NCBI GenBank assembly: GCA_046342195.1
Contig: JBKDQE010000018.1
Location: 48,846-112,845, forward strand
Source: CANHBY01 sp046342195
GTDB taxonomy: Bacteria; Pseudomonadota; Gammaproteobacteria; Burkholderiales; Burkholderiaceae_C
DNA: 64,000 nucleotides
Direction of reading: 5' to 3'
Shown: piece by piece, positions 7,573 through 16,755 of the stretch
How the letters are laid out: each line of letters opens with the position of its first letter
Numbering within the stretch: the first letter of the stretch is position 1
The notes under the pieces: model-generated
Seen by the model: the letters and a program-made list of their open reading frames with translations, nothing else
Databases searched by the model: none
What the model was told of the DNA's origin: nothing
Translations under genes and position numbers: made by a program

Positions 7573-9924
7573 TCAAATGACCTTCTTTCGCGACTTGATT
7601 GTGCGTGGAGATCCGGCAACTTTAGCGGCTTTGGTGACTGTTGACGAGCTTCGCTTGCTGACGCGGGAAACCCGGGCTGCGGTTATGCGGGCTTTGTCAG
7701 CAGATTTTTTTTGAGCCTTGGTTTGCAGGTCTGCATCGCGCAGGTTCGATAAAGTCTGCGCGGGGGAATCTATGGCGCCCGCCAGTTCAGTACCGTCATT
7801 AATTGGCTTGCTTGGCTTGGCACGACCATGGGGCAAAGTAAACTCCCGACTACCGGAAACCAGACAGAAGTCGATTTTGCGGCTATCAAGATCTACGCGG
7901 CTCACCTGAACTCGCAGGCGAGAACCAAGGGCATAACGCATCCCGGAGCGGTCTCCACGCAATTCTTGGCGAATTTCATCAAAGCGGAAGTATTCGCCCC
8001 CTAATTCAGTGATATGTACCAAGCCCTCGATATGTAAACCATCGAGCAGCACAAACAAACCGAAGCCGGTGACCGCGCTGACGGTACCTTCGTATTCTTC
8101 ACCAAGGTGGTTGCGCATGAATCGACACTTGAGCCAAGCCTCGACATCTCGTGAGGCCTCATCAGCTCGGCGTTCATTGGCGCTACAGTGGGCACCGGCG
8201 GCCTCCCAAGCCTCGGCCTCAGTCGGGACACAAGCCTCAGTTTTCAAGACTTGGCCTTTTTTTGTGGATTTGGCAGACTTTGCTGATGGTGCGGGCTTAT
8301 CTTGCACAGGCCCCAGCAAACGATACTGCCGTTTTCCCAGCAGAGCCTTGATGACACGGTGAATCAGGAGGTCAGGATAGCGCCGGATGGGGCTGGTGAA
8401 GTGGGTATAAGCCGCATAGGCCAGACCAAAATGCCCTGCATTGGCGGGTGCATACATGGCCTGCTGCATGGACCGCAACAACATACTGTGGATTTGCAGG
8501 GCATCGGGGCGGTCTTTGGTGGCTAAAGCAATGGCCTGAAACTCGCTCGGAACCGGGTTCTCGGAGATTCCCAGGCCCAGCCCAAGGGCTTTGAGATAAT
8601 TGGACAGCACGGCCCGCTTTTCTGGTGTAGGGCCCTCGTGAACCCGAAAAAGCGAAGGGTGTTTATTTTGGGCAATGAAGTCTGCTGAGCACACATTGGC
8701 CGCCAGCATGGCCTCTTCAATCAAACGATGAGCCTCATTTCGGGTGCGTGGAACGATTTTTTCAATTCGACCCTGATCATCGCAAATGATCTGAGTTTCG
8801 GTCGTTTCCAGGTCCATCGCGCCGCGCAGAGCGCGGGCCTTCACAAGGGCTCGGTACACATCGTGAAGATCAAGCAATTGAGGCAGCAGGGCTTCCCGCT
8901 TGGCAGCTTCAGGGCCGCGGGTATTGCCCAAAATGGCAGCAACTTCGTGGTAAGTAAAGCGCGCGTGCGAACAGATCACTGCCGGAAAAAATTGATAGGC
9001 GTGAATGTCACCGGCCGGGCTGACCAGCATGTCACACACCATCGCCAGGCGTTTTTCATGGGGGTTGAGCGAGCATAAACCATTCGAAAGCTTCTCCGGC
9101 AGCATGGGAATGACACGCCGCGGGAAATAGACTGAGGTTGCACGCTCGTAGGCGTCGGCGTCTAAGGGCTCACCCGGCTTGACATAATGGCTGACGTCTG
9201 CGATGGCCACCACCAGCCGCCACCCTTTGGCCTTGCCGACCTTGGCAGGCTCGCAATAAACCGCGTCATCAAAGTCCCGGGCATCCTCGCCGTCAATTGT
9301 CACGAGGGGAACATCGGTGAGATCAACACGGGCTTTACAATCTGTGGCGCGCACTTTATCTGGCAAAGCCGCCGCTTGAGCCAGGGTCTCGGCAGAAAAC
9401 TGATGCGGCACTTCGTATTTGCGCACTGCTATTTCAATCTCCATGCCGGAGTCGTCAACATCCCCCAACACTTCAATGACACGCCCGACAGGCTGGGAAT
9501 ACATCGATGGCGGTTCAGTGAGTTCAACCACCACGACCTGCCCCACGGTGGCATTGGCCGTGGCATTCTTGGGAATGAGAATATCTTGGCCGTAACGATT
9601 GTCTTCGGGAGCCAGCAACCAACTTCCACTTTCATGGAGCAATCGGCCAATGATGGGAGATTTTTTGCGCTCGATAATTTCGAGCACCCTGCCCTCCGGC
9701 CGCCCCTTGCGGTCGTGGCGCACAATGCGTGCACGCACACGATCACGGTGTAACACAGCCCGCATTTCTTGCGGGGAAAGATAGAGATCGGGGTGCTGAT
9801 CTTCACGTACCAGAAAACCGTGGCCATCGCGGTGCCCTTGAATGACACCAACCACTTCGCTCATCAGTTCAGCACCAGGCAAGTTGGAACTGGTTAAATG
9901 TTTTTTATTGATGGTAGAATTCAT
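7573..9924 (-). CDS. rnr: Ribonuclease R
   Basis: A processive 3'-5' exoribonuclease that degrades structured RNA. The 783-residue protein has cold-shock-like RNA-binding domains in the first 170 residues, then the RNB catalytic domain. Its metal-binding motif VTIDGEDARDFDDAV is near residues 208-222. An S1 domain lies around 620-705 (YEGTVSAVTGFGLFVLL), and a lysine/arginine-rich tail closes the protein, as usual for RNase R rather than RNase II. The start at 9924 has AGGA just upstream; an internal ATG at 9864 is possible. The tRNA-Leu gene begins 12 bases upstream on the other strand, so the rnr 5' region must be antisense to it. Confidence 0.96.
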   Translation of the reverse strand: MNSTINKKHLTSSNLPGAELMSEVVGVIQGHRDGHGFLVREDQHPDLYLSPQEMRAVLHRDRVRARIVRHDRKGRPEGRVLEIIERKKSPIIGRLLHESGSWLLAPEDNRYGQDILIPKNATANATVGQVVVVELTEPPSMYSQPVGRVIEVLGDVDDSGMEIEIAVRKYEVPHQFSAETLAQAAALPDKVRATDCKARVDLTDVPLVTIDGEDARDFDDAVYCEPAKVGKAKGWRLVVAIADVSHYVKPGEPLDADAYERATSVYFPRRVIPMLPEKLSNGLCSLNPHEKRLAMVCDMLVSPAGDIHAYQFFPAVICSHARFTYHEVAAILGNTRGPEAAKREALLPQLLDLHDVYRALVKARALRGAMDLETTETQIICDDQGRIEKIVPRTRNEAHRLIEEAMLAANVCSADFIAQNKHPSLFRVHEGPTPEKRAVLSNYLKALGLGLGISENPVPSEFQAIALATKDRPDALQIHSMLLRSMQQAMYAPANAGHFGLAYAAYTHFTSPIRRYPDLLIHRVIKALLGKRQYRLLGPVQDKPAPSAKSAKSTKKGQVLKTEACVPTEAEAWEAAGAHCSANERRADEASRDVEAWLKCRFMRNHLGEEYEGTVSAVTGFGLFVLLDGLHIEGLVHITELGGEYFRFDEIRQELRGDRSGMRYALGSRLRVQVSRVDLDSRKIDFCLVSGSREFTLPHGRAKPSKPINDGTELAGAIDSPAQTLSNLRDADLQTKAQKKSADKARITAARVSRVSKRSSSTVTKAAKVAGSPRTIKSRKKVI

Positions 9925-9936
9925 GTTTTCCTGAAT

Positions 9937-10021
<85 letters not shown>

Positions 10022-10045
10022 AGTCAAATAGATTGAAAATAAACG

Positions 10046-10081
10046 CAAAAAAACCCGACGAACCATCGTCGGTTTTTTTTG
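10046..10081 (+). terminator. Terminator after tRNA-Leu, probably bidirectional
   Basis: CCGACGA (10055-10061), loop ACCA and TCGTCGG (10066-10072) are followed by eight T residues. Seven A residues precede the stem, so the structure also reads as a terminator for leftward transcripts from the phosphoribosyltransferase gene. That would separate rnr from the upstream genes. Confidence 0.88.
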
Positions 10082-10117
10082 CCCTCTGTTTTTTGCTTTT
10101 TGCAAAAATAGGCCAAC

Positions 10118-10639
10118 TCAAATCGAAAACTTCCGGGCAAGCTGAGGGGGGCGCATATGGTCGTAATCCTCGAAGGGTTGATGAATCCAGGGGCTCGTGG
10201 GCAGAAGTTCAACGTAGTAATTGGGGAGGTAGGTTGAGCATCCTTTGGTCCAGATGACCGCTGAACGCAACTCGGTCACTTCCGGGTGACCACTCAACCG
10301 ATCCACCACGGCTTCGAGGGTGAGGCCAGAGTCTGCCAAGTCATCGACCAGCAAAACCCGGCCAGCCAACTGGCCTTGCGGTAAAGTCATGTACTGCGCC
10401 AAATCAAGCCGGCCCTGAATGGTACCGGCTTGAGAACGATAAGAACTCGTCGACATGATACCCAGAGGCTTGTCAAACACCCTTGACATAATGTCTCCAG
10501 GGCGCAGCCCACCCCGCGCCAAACACAAAATTTGATCGAACTCCCAGCCCGAAGCATGTATTTTGAGCGCCAGCCGCTCAATGAGCAAATGATATTCGTC
10601 CCAAGGAACGTAGAGGTGCTTGCCATCTTCTGTGAGCAT
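10118..10639 (-). CDS. Phosphoribosyltransferase (purine PRTase-like)
   Basis: A type I phosphoribosyltransferase of about 173 residues. The PRPP-binding loop is VLLVDDLADSGLT, and the LARGGLRPGDI stretch matches proteins related to xanthine-guanine phosphoribosyltransferase. It probably salvages a purine base, though substrate choice cannot be read from the sequence. I chose the ATG at 10639 (MLTEDGKHLYVPW), the usual start of close relatives; upstream ATGs at 10666 and 10660 are possible. It follows purA closely, which fits a purine-nucleotide role. The bidirectional terminator on its 3' side probably ends the hisZ-purA-PRTase transcript. Confidence 0.88.
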   Translation of the reverse strand: MLTEDGKHLYVPWDEYHLLIERLALKIHASGWEFDQILCLARGGLRPGDIMSRVFDKPLGIMSTSSYRSQAGTIQGRLDLAQYMTLPQGQLAGRVLLVDDLADSGLTLEAVVDRLSGHPEVTELRSAVIWTKGCSTYLPNYYVELLPTSPWIHQPFEDYDHMRPPQLARKFSI

Positions 10640-10668
10640 GTTGTTTTCTCGCTGAAGCATGAACATGG

Positions 10669-12009
10669 TCAGGCTTGATAGGGGTGACGCAGCAAAATAG
10701 TGTGCTCACGATCGGGGCCGGTGGATACCATGTCAATGGGGGTACTGATCAATTCTTGCACGTGTTCCAGGTAGCGACGGGCATTGATGGGCAAAGCGGT
10801 CCATTGGGTGACACCCGCCGTTGATTCTGACCACCCGGGAAATGTTTCATAGATGGGGGTGCAATTGGTGATTTCCCCCGTATCCAGAGGCAGGATGTCG
10901 GTATGCTGCCCTGCCCGCTCATAACCCACACAAACCTTGATTTCCGGCAGTCCATCGAGGACGTCGAGCTTGGTGATACACAGCCCGGAAATACCATTGA
11001 TGATGATGGATCGCTTGAGGGCTGCTGCATCAAGCCAGCCACAGCGCCGCAGACGGCCCGTGACGGTTCCACGCTCTTGTCCAATGGTGGAAAGGTGGTG
11101 TCCGACCGTGCCGGGAATGTCCATCGGCAATTCAGTGGGGAATGGGCCACTGCCAACACGGGTGGTGTACGCCTTGGTAATACCCAGTATGTAATGCAGT
11201 GAATTGGGGCCGAGGCCAGTGCCTGCTGCCGCATTGCCAGCGACGCAGTTGCTAGAGGTCACATAGGGATAGGTGCCATGGTCTACATCCAGGAGAGTTC
11301 CTTGGGCACCTTCAAAGAGGATGTTGACACCCTGCTGGTTGGCCGTATGAAGCAAGTAGCCGACATCGGCCATCAGGGGTTTGATTTGTTCCGCCAACAT
11401 CATGGCGTGATCAAAAATAGGCTGGACTTCGAGGGGTTGGGAGCCTAGGTATCCGCTCAATGCAAAGTTGTGCAGATCAACCAGGCCTTGAAGTTTTTCG
11501 AGAAATCGTTGCGGGTGTTTGAGATCCTGGACACGCAGGGCACGACGCGCGACTTTATCTTCATAGGCCGGGCCAATACCTTTTCCTGTAGTGCCGATTT
11601 TGCCGGCCCCATGAGCCTCGCGCAGGAGCTCGCGTGCTTTGTCGATTTCAACATGAAAAGGAAGAATCAAAGGACAGGACTCACTGACAAACAAGCGCGA
11701 ACGAACCTCAATACCGATCGATTCAAGACGTGCGATTTCAGCCATGAGGTGATGGGGGTCTAAAACCACACCATTGCCGATGTAACAAGCCACGCTTTCG
11801 CGCATGATGCCCGAAGGAATCAGTTGCAGGGCTGTCTTGATGCCCTTGATCACGAGCGTATGACCGGCATTGTGGCCCCCTTGAAAGCGAACCACCGCTT
11901 GGGCATGATCCGTCAGCCAGTCAACAACCTTGCCTTTGCCTTCATCACCCCACTGGGTGCCCACGACCACCACATTACGGCCTGCGGCCTTTGCTTTCAC
12001 TGCATGCAT
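10669..12009 (-). CDS. purA: Adenylosuccinate synthetase
   Basis: GTP-dependent enzyme joining IMP and aspartate to make adenylosuccinate, the first committed step to AMP. The 446-residue protein has the N-terminal signature VVVVGTQWGDEGKGKVVDWL, with the catalytic aspartate and P-loop, then GGHNAGHT and GTTGKGIGPAYEDK. I chose the ATG at 12009; an in-frame ATG at 12102 would add 31 residues overlapping hisZ and unrelated to the family. It follows hisZ directly, the standard betaproteobacterial order. Confidence 0.97.
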   Translation of the reverse strand: MHAVKAKAAGRNVVVVGTQWGDEGKGKVVDWLTDHAQAVVRFQGGHNAGHTLVIKGIKTALQLIPSGIMRESVACYIGNGVVLDPHHLMAEIARLESIGIEVRSRLFVSESCPLILPFHVEIDKARELLREAHGAGKIGTTGKGIGPAYEDKVARRALRVQDLKHPQRFLEKLQGLVDLHNFALSGYLGSQPLEVQPIFDHAMMLAEQIKPLMADVGYLLHTANQQGVNILFEGAQGTLLDVDHGTYPYVTSSNCVAGNAAAGTGLGPNSLHYILGITKAYTTRVGSGPFPTELPMDIPGTVGHHLSTIGQERGTVTGRLRRCGWLDAAALKRSIIINGISGLCITKLDVLDGLPEIKVCVGYERAGQHTDILPLDTGEITNCTPIYETFPGWSESTAGVTQWTALPINARRYLEHVQELISTPIDMVSTGPDREHTILLRHPYQA

Positions 12010-12043
12010 GTCTGACTTTCTAAAGGTGAGATTCGATGAATAA

Positions 12044-13219
12044 TCAGACCGGAATAACTTGCCATTCGCCAGAGACGAATGCCAGTTGGCGGTCACATTC
12101 AAACTCTTGAATTTCGTGCTCGTGGCCAGGCAATACCCCCACCACGGTTTCTCCTTGTTCTCTCAATTGACGAACGGCCGCACGCAGGCTGGGGTCATCA
12201 GCCCATGGAGCGCGAATGGCCGCGACCATTCGCTTGAGAGGAAGCATCGAGCCAAGGGCTTTGACGTCAAGGCTAAAACCCACCGCAGGCCGGTTGCGAC
12301 CAAACACGGCCCCAACTTCATCGTAACGCCCACCGCGAAGAATGCAGTCCACAACACCTTCTGCATACAGCGAAAATTGAGCGCCACTATAGTAGCTGTA
12401 GCCGCGCAGGTCAGCCAAATCAAGGCCGATACGAACATGAGGATGAAGTTCGCAGACTTGCGCAGACAGCGAGCGAAGCCCCGACAGAGCCGTGTGAATG
12501 GAGGGCCAAGGGGGTAGATCACGCTCCGCCTGAAGCAGCACTTCAGCCCCCCCTGAAAGTGACAGCAGGGACAACAGGCCTTGCCGGATGGAGGCGGGGA
12601 AATCAGCGGCGAGTTCGCTGAGCGCAGGCTGATCTTTGGCGGCCAACGCGGCCACAATTTCTTGGGGGCGAATGGCATCAAGAGGTAATTCGCCCAACAG
12701 GGCGCGAACAATGCGCGAATCAGACAGCTCAAGCTGCAACCCGGCCAAGCCCAGTGAAGACATGCTTTCGAGGGCCAAATCCAGGATTTCAAGATCAGCC
12801 TCAAGACCGGCGTGGCCATAAATTTCAGCACCCAGCTGCAAGGGCTCGCGGGTGGCATAAAGACCCGCAGGCCGGGTGTGCAAAACCGGACCGCAATAAC
12901 ACAAACGGGCCACCCCTTGGCGGTTGAGCAGATGGGCGTCAATGCGTGCCACCTGGGGTGTGGTATCAGCCCTCAGGCCCATGGTGTGGCCGCTGAGTTG
13001 ATCCACAAGCTTGAAGGTTTGAAGGCGCAAGGCCTGCCCGGTTCCTGAGAGCAAAGAGTCAAGGTATTCGAGCAAAGGAGGCATGACAAGCTCGAAACCA
13101 TAAGAGCGGGCAATGTCCAGAAGCCGGCGCCGCAAGTCCTCGATATGCCGGGCCTGAGCCGGCAGCACATCAGCAATGTGCTCAGGCAATAACCACGCAG
13201 AGGATCGCGCGAGAGACAT
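12044..13219 (-). CDS. hisZ: ATP phosphoribosyltransferase regulatory subunit
   Basis: A histidyl-tRNA-synthetase paralogue that has lost tRNA charging and partners with short HisG to give histidine-sensitive ATP phosphoribosyltransferase. The 391-residue protein shows the class II synthetase-like core with LRADTTPQVARIDAH and a degenerate motif 3 region around GGRYDEVGAVFGR. There is no anticodon-binding domain, which separates it from HisS. It is followed by purA with a short gap. Upstream on the same strand is the polymerase gene of the polysaccharide cluster, separated by about 185 bases holding a large hairpin. Confidence 0.94.
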   Translation of the reverse strand: MSLARSSAWLLPEHIADVLPAQARHIEDLRRRLLDIARSYGFELVMPPLLEYLDSLLSGTGQALRLQTFKLVDQLSGHTMGLRADTTPQVARIDAHLLNRQGVARLCYCGPVLHTRPAGLYATREPLQLGAEIYGHAGLEADLEILDLALESMSSLGLAGLQLELSDSRIVRALLGELPLDAIRPQEIVAALAAKDQPALSELAADFPASIRQGLLSLLSLSGGAEVLLQAERDLPPWPSIHTALSGLRSLSAQVCELHPHVRIGLDLADLRGYSYYSGAQFSLYAEGVVDCILRGGRYDEVGAVFGRNRPAVGFSLDVKALGSMLPLKRMVAAIRAPWADDPSLRAAVRQLREQGETVVGVLPGHEHEIQEFECDRQLAFVSGEWQVIPV

Positions 13220-13310
13220 TCTAGCAACCTTTGAGTTAAAACAAGATTGTATCGGTCTTGTGCGCAGTCAAACGTAAGTCAGGGGCAGCGACCTATTTTC
13301 ACTGTCTTTT

Positions 13311-13355
13311 ATTTGGGGCCTGCCCGACAAGGACGTTCCAGACAGGCCCTCAAAT
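13311..13355. repeat. Hairpin between the wzy-like gene and hisZ
   Basis: ATTTGGGGCCTG (13311-13322) is complementary, with one bulge, to CAGGCCCTCAAAT (13343-13355) across a 20-base loop. No T-tract follows on either strand. The inner arms GGGCCTG/CAGGCCC are the same as those of the palindrome at 6901-6920. It may be an attenuating or processing stem, or a dispersed palindrome. Confidence 0.45.
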
Positions 13356-13404
13356 TGTCCCTGGAGTTCAAGATGGAGCCATCGCTGAAGAATAACTTCA
13401 ATTT

Positions 13405-14961
13405 TCAGCGTGCCGGACCCATCATCTGCTGTGTATGCCATTCAGTCTGAGGCCAAGACTGAATCTGAGCCCCGGACGCCACGCGCGAAACGAGCCTGCC
13501 GCAACCCACACACAGTCCGGCCAGCAGCATATTGACGGTCCCGATGGTGCTGATACTGCTCACACCCACGAGGGTGACCATCACACCGACCAAAGCCGCC
13601 AGCAAAGCCCGCCCTACCGCGCGCCCTTCCCCATCCACAGGGCTGGCCCGCCAGCCCAACCATGCAGCGTAGAGAGCAGACAGCAACAAGCCCATGAAAA
13701 AAAACAAGCCGACCAGGCCATAGGTCAAAGCGATGCCAATATAAGAATTGACAATATCAATGATGCCTTGGCCCTGTTTCAATGACTGCATGATGGGTAA
13801 ATGGAGGTAAGTGAATGATCCAAACCAAGGATTCATGGCAATCACGTCCAGGGAGATTTCAAAAAGACGCTTGCGGTAAGTTTCGTTGAATTCATCAACA
13901 GTGCCTATGAAGGGTAACACCGAAAGGATCTTCTCAGCCCATGGGCTGGCTGATAAAACTGCCCCAAAAACAGCCCCCGTCAAACCCAGAGTAGCCGCCT
14001 GCCTCAAGGGCCTGGGGTGGGTCATGATAAGCACAGTGACTCCTGCCAAGGCACCCAGCCACGGGCCCCGCGACACAGGAGCCCAAATGCCTGCCATCAA
14101 AAGCGCCAGCCCGAAAACCCCCCCTGCTTTAGAGCGAAGCCAAGTCCAGATGCAACCATAAAGACTCAAAGCAATCACCATCAAATAACCCAGAGACAAA
14201 GCATGGCCGGCGGCTGACGTGGCTCGAAGGTCGTTTCCTCGCAAAAGGTAGGCGCCGAGTTCCCAATACAAGCCCATGGAGGGCGCCAAGCTGGCATATA
14301 ACAACCACTGACGTAAATACTCAAAAAGGGCAACGGGGGCTAACAACAGAATCGCCAGCACCAAAGCCACCAAGGCTTCACGCAAAGCCCCCCAAGTTTT
14401 GGCGCCGCGACTGGCCACATAGTAGGGCAGGAAAAAATCCAGAAAGCTGTAAAACCCTGAACGTGCGATGTTGGTGAGGGTGTCGTTGGCTTGAACAAAC
14501 TGCAAAATCAGGGGCAAACTGATCAGCCCGAGCAAAAATTGATCGGGGAGTAAAGATCCAAAACGATCGGTATCGGGCTCGCGCCTCAGGAACCACCAAG
14601 CGGGCAACAACAGAAGCAGGGCCAATAAACGCGGGTAACTCAAACTGAAAAGGTAGTTCAGTACGCCAAACCCGGAAATATCAGCAGCCAAGGGAGGAAT
14701 CACGAACAGCAGGCCGCAAAACAAAGTCAGCCGGTTTGCACCACGCCCAGAACCCATGAGCACCACAAGCATGGCCAAACACACAAAAAACCAAAAATCA
14801 TGCGACAAAAAAGCGAAGGTGGTCAACAAAAACCAAAGGTTGCGTTGCCGAACAAAAGCTGAGCTTGCCATGGCTTGATCGCATAACACCCCTTTGGCCA
14901 ACCACCAAAGCGGGGTCGACAACCCCAAAATGACCAGCCAGGCTTTCAGGTGTTCAGGCAC
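13405..14961 (-). CDS. O-antigen polymerase/ligase-like membrane protein (Wzy type)
   Basis: A 518-residue polytopic inner-membrane protein with about a dozen hydrophobic segments and a large periplasmic loop after the middle, as in Wzy polymerases and WaaL-type ligases. The SRGPWLG stretch followed by a long loop (NETYRKRLFEISLDV) fits the O-antigen polymerase/ligase superfamily. It overlaps the exosortase gene by eight bases. From context it most likely polymerises repeat units for the polysaccharide handled by EpsE, EpsF and EpsG. Whether it is polymerase or ligase cannot be decided from sequence alone. Confidence 0.82.
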   Translation of the reverse strand: MPEHLKAWLVILGLSTPLWWLAKGVLCDQAMASSAFVRQRNLWFLLTTFAFLSHDFWFFVCLAMLVVLMGSGRGANRLTLFCGLLFVIPPLAADISGFGVLNYLFSLSYPRLLALLLLLPAWWFLRREPDTDRFGSLLPDQFLLGLISLPLILQFVQANDTLTNIARSGFYSFLDFFLPYYVASRGAKTWGALREALVALVLAILLLAPVALFEYLRQWLLYASLAPSMGLYWELGAYLLRGNDLRATSAAGHALSLGYLMVIALSLYGCIWTWLRSKAGGVFGLALLMAGIWAPVSRGPWLGALAGVTVLIMTHPRPLRQAATLGLTGAVFGAVLSASPWAEKILSVLPFIGTVDEFNETYRKRLFEISLDVIAMNPWFGSFTYLHLPIMQSLKQGQGIIDIVNSYIGIALTYGLVGLFFFMGLLLSALYAAWLGWRASPVDGEGRAVGRALLAALVGVMVTLVGVSSISTIGTVNMLLAGLCVGCGRLVSRVASGAQIQSWPQTEWHTQQMMGPAR

Positions 14962-15883
14962 GCTGGTGTCTCGGCAACACCTTCAGCAGGATAGAGTCCC
15001 AGGCAAATAGCACCCCTACGGACACCAGCATGAGCACCAAACCTGCCAGGCCATGCAGATAGCCCTGCCCCACCTCATCCCCAAAGTGATAGGTGAGCAA
15101 AACCAAGCCAGCCACTCGAACCACATTGGCCAAGAAAGCCACCGGGATAATGGCCAACAGCATCAAAACACAATGCCATACATTGCCTCGGCGCATCTGA
15201 TACATATAGAGCGTCCCTACTGCTGTCAGGCTGAACATGGAATTTAACCCTGAGCAGGCATCGGCCACCAGCAACTGATAAGCCCCCACTGAAAGCGTGA
15301 CCCCTTGCCGGGCAATCGGGTAACCCAAAGCATACAAGCCATTATCCACAATGGCCGAGATCCACATTTTCAGTGGGCCGGTCAGGCTGTCCACCAACAC
15401 CCCAGGAAGCGGGATGGTAAAAATCAAATAAAAAAGTGCAAACCAGGCCCGCCGAAGGGCCTTGATGCCGCCGAGAACCCATAGCAGGCCAGCCAATACG
15501 GGAATCTGCGAAGCCATTTCAAAAATAGATAGAGACAAGGCCCGACCGATCCAATACAAGCCGAGACCGAAAACCAGAACAAGGCTACCGGGCCACCATT
15601 GAGGCGAGGCCAAACCCGCTGATAAATCGGCCCGCATTGACCACAACAGCGCCGCGACCACAGCCAGCACCAACGGCGCATGGGCATGTTCCTCCATGAG
15701 CCAGATCGAGCCAGCAGCCCAAAAGTAAACAGGCCCATAAAGAGCTAAAAATCCAGTCAGGGCCCACACTGCAGTCCAGAGCGGTGCATTCAACTTGTGC
15801 GGCTGACTTTGCAACAAGGCCTGTGGCAACACTCGGGCAGACCAAGGAAGCCCATTCACCGGGCGACTCCCCGCTGAGACCAT
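14954..15883 (-). CDS. xrtB: Exosortase B
   Basis: A polytopic membrane transpeptidase-like enzyme of the exosortase family, thought to cleave PEP-CTERM anchors and act with exopolysaccharide export. The 309-residue protein has about eight hydrophobic segments and the catalytic triad regions: cysteine in ADACSGLNS, arginine in ANVVRVAG and histidine in GYLHGLAG. Its position directly after EpsG is typical of the B-type system. The EpsI partner usually found next to xrtB is absent, and no protein with a PEP-CTERM tail was seen in the window. Confidence 0.9.
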   Translation of the reverse strand: MVSAGSRPVNGLPWSARVLPQALLQSQPHKLNAPLWTAVWALTGFLALYGPVYFWAAGSIWLMEEHAHAPLVLAVVAALLWSMRADLSAGLASPQWWPGSLVLVFGLGLYWIGRALSLSIFEMASQIPVLAGLLWVLGGIKALRRAWFALFYLIFTIPLPGVLVDSLTGPLKMWISAIVDNGLYALGYPIARQGVTLSVGAYQLLVADACSGLNSMFSLTAVGTLYMYQMRRGNVWHCVLMLLAIIPVAFLANVVRVAGLVLLTYHFGDEVGQGYLHGLAGLVLMLVSVGVLFAWDSILLKVLPRHQRA

Positions 15884-16755
15884 TCATTCAGGACTGTGCC
15901 CACCAGCGTGACACCAGCCAAACGCAGGCTACTTACCAGATGTCCAAGCAAGGCTGCCCGGGTTAGCCGCGACTGAGCCAGCAAAAGGGCCGAACCGGCG
16001 GCTCGAGCCGCCAGCACTGCGTCTTCGCCCTCGACCGCACCTGGGGTGTCGATCAGGGTAATGTCAAAGTCAATTTGAGACTCAAGGACAAACTCCAGCA
16101 GAGTTGGTCGGCTCATGAGCTCCAGGGGGTTCGGAGGGCATGGGCCTGCCGGCAACACGCACAAATTCGACAAGCCTTCAATCCGTTTGGTTGCTTCATT
16201 ACCACAGCGGCCCGCCAGTAAGCTAGACAAACCTCGTTGATTGTCAAGATGAAAAAGTTGGTGTTGCCGTGCCGTTCTGAGGTTGGCGTCAATCAGGAGG
16301 GTGCGCAAGCCCATTTGAGACATCAGAATGGCCAAATTGGCTGACACATAACTGCGGCCATCACGAGGCCCTGTACCCACCACTGCCAGCACTTTCCGAT
16401 GCTGGGCGGGGTCATACCAACGCAGCATCAATTGGGTGCGCAAAAAACGCAAAGCATTCAGATTCGGACTGAAAGGCTTGTAGGCGGCCATCAGCTCTTT
16501 GCTCAAGCGGGCGTGTTTATCGGAATCAGACAAAGAAAAACATCCAAACTGACGCGCCAAAGCCCATTCCAGATCGGAAAATCTCAGATAACCTAAGCGC
16601 ATGGCTGATTCTCCAAACAGCATTTGTTCCCGCTGCTGAAAAACCAATATCCGTTCGATTTGCTCGGAAGACAACAGCCCGGCCTCCAATAAGATAGCGC
16701 CAAGCGTTCGGTTAACACGCTGCGGTATTGGCAGCAATGACACGGGCATGGTCAT
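15856..16755 (-). CDS. epsG: Chain-length determinant tyrosine kinase EpsG family
   Basis: A cytoplasmic BY-kinase-like ATPase of 299 residues that works with EpsF to control polysaccharide chain length. The first 80 residues resemble the type II secretion ATPase N-terminal domain (LGAILLEAGLLSSEQIERIL), which is characteristic of EpsG. The P-loop is VVGTGPRDGRSYVSANLA, with arginine where related ParA-like proteins have lysine, as usual in EpsG. Walker A' is TLLIDANLRTARQH and Walker B is DITLIDTPG. There is no tyrosine-rich tail. Its start overlaps the epsF stop and its end overlaps the xrtB start. Confidence 0.88.
   Translation of the reverse strand: MTMPVSLLPIPQRVNRTLGAILLEAGLLSSEQIERILVFQQREQMLFGESAMRLGYLRFSDLEWALARQFGCFSLSDSDKHARLSKELMAAYKPFSPNLNALRFLRTQLMLRWYDPAQHRKVLAVVGTGPRDGRSYVSANLAILMSQMGLRTLLIDANLRTARQHQLFHLDNQRGLSSLLAGRCGNEATKRIEGLSNLCVLPAGPCPPNPLELMSRPTLLEFVLESQIDFDITLIDTPGAVEGEDAVLAARAAGSALLLAQSRLTRAALLGHLVSSLRLAGVTLVGTVLNEWSQRGVAR

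Noticed and set aside
9187..9753. 188-codon open frame antisense to rnr
   Set aside because: Shadow of rnr; no motif or ribosome site.
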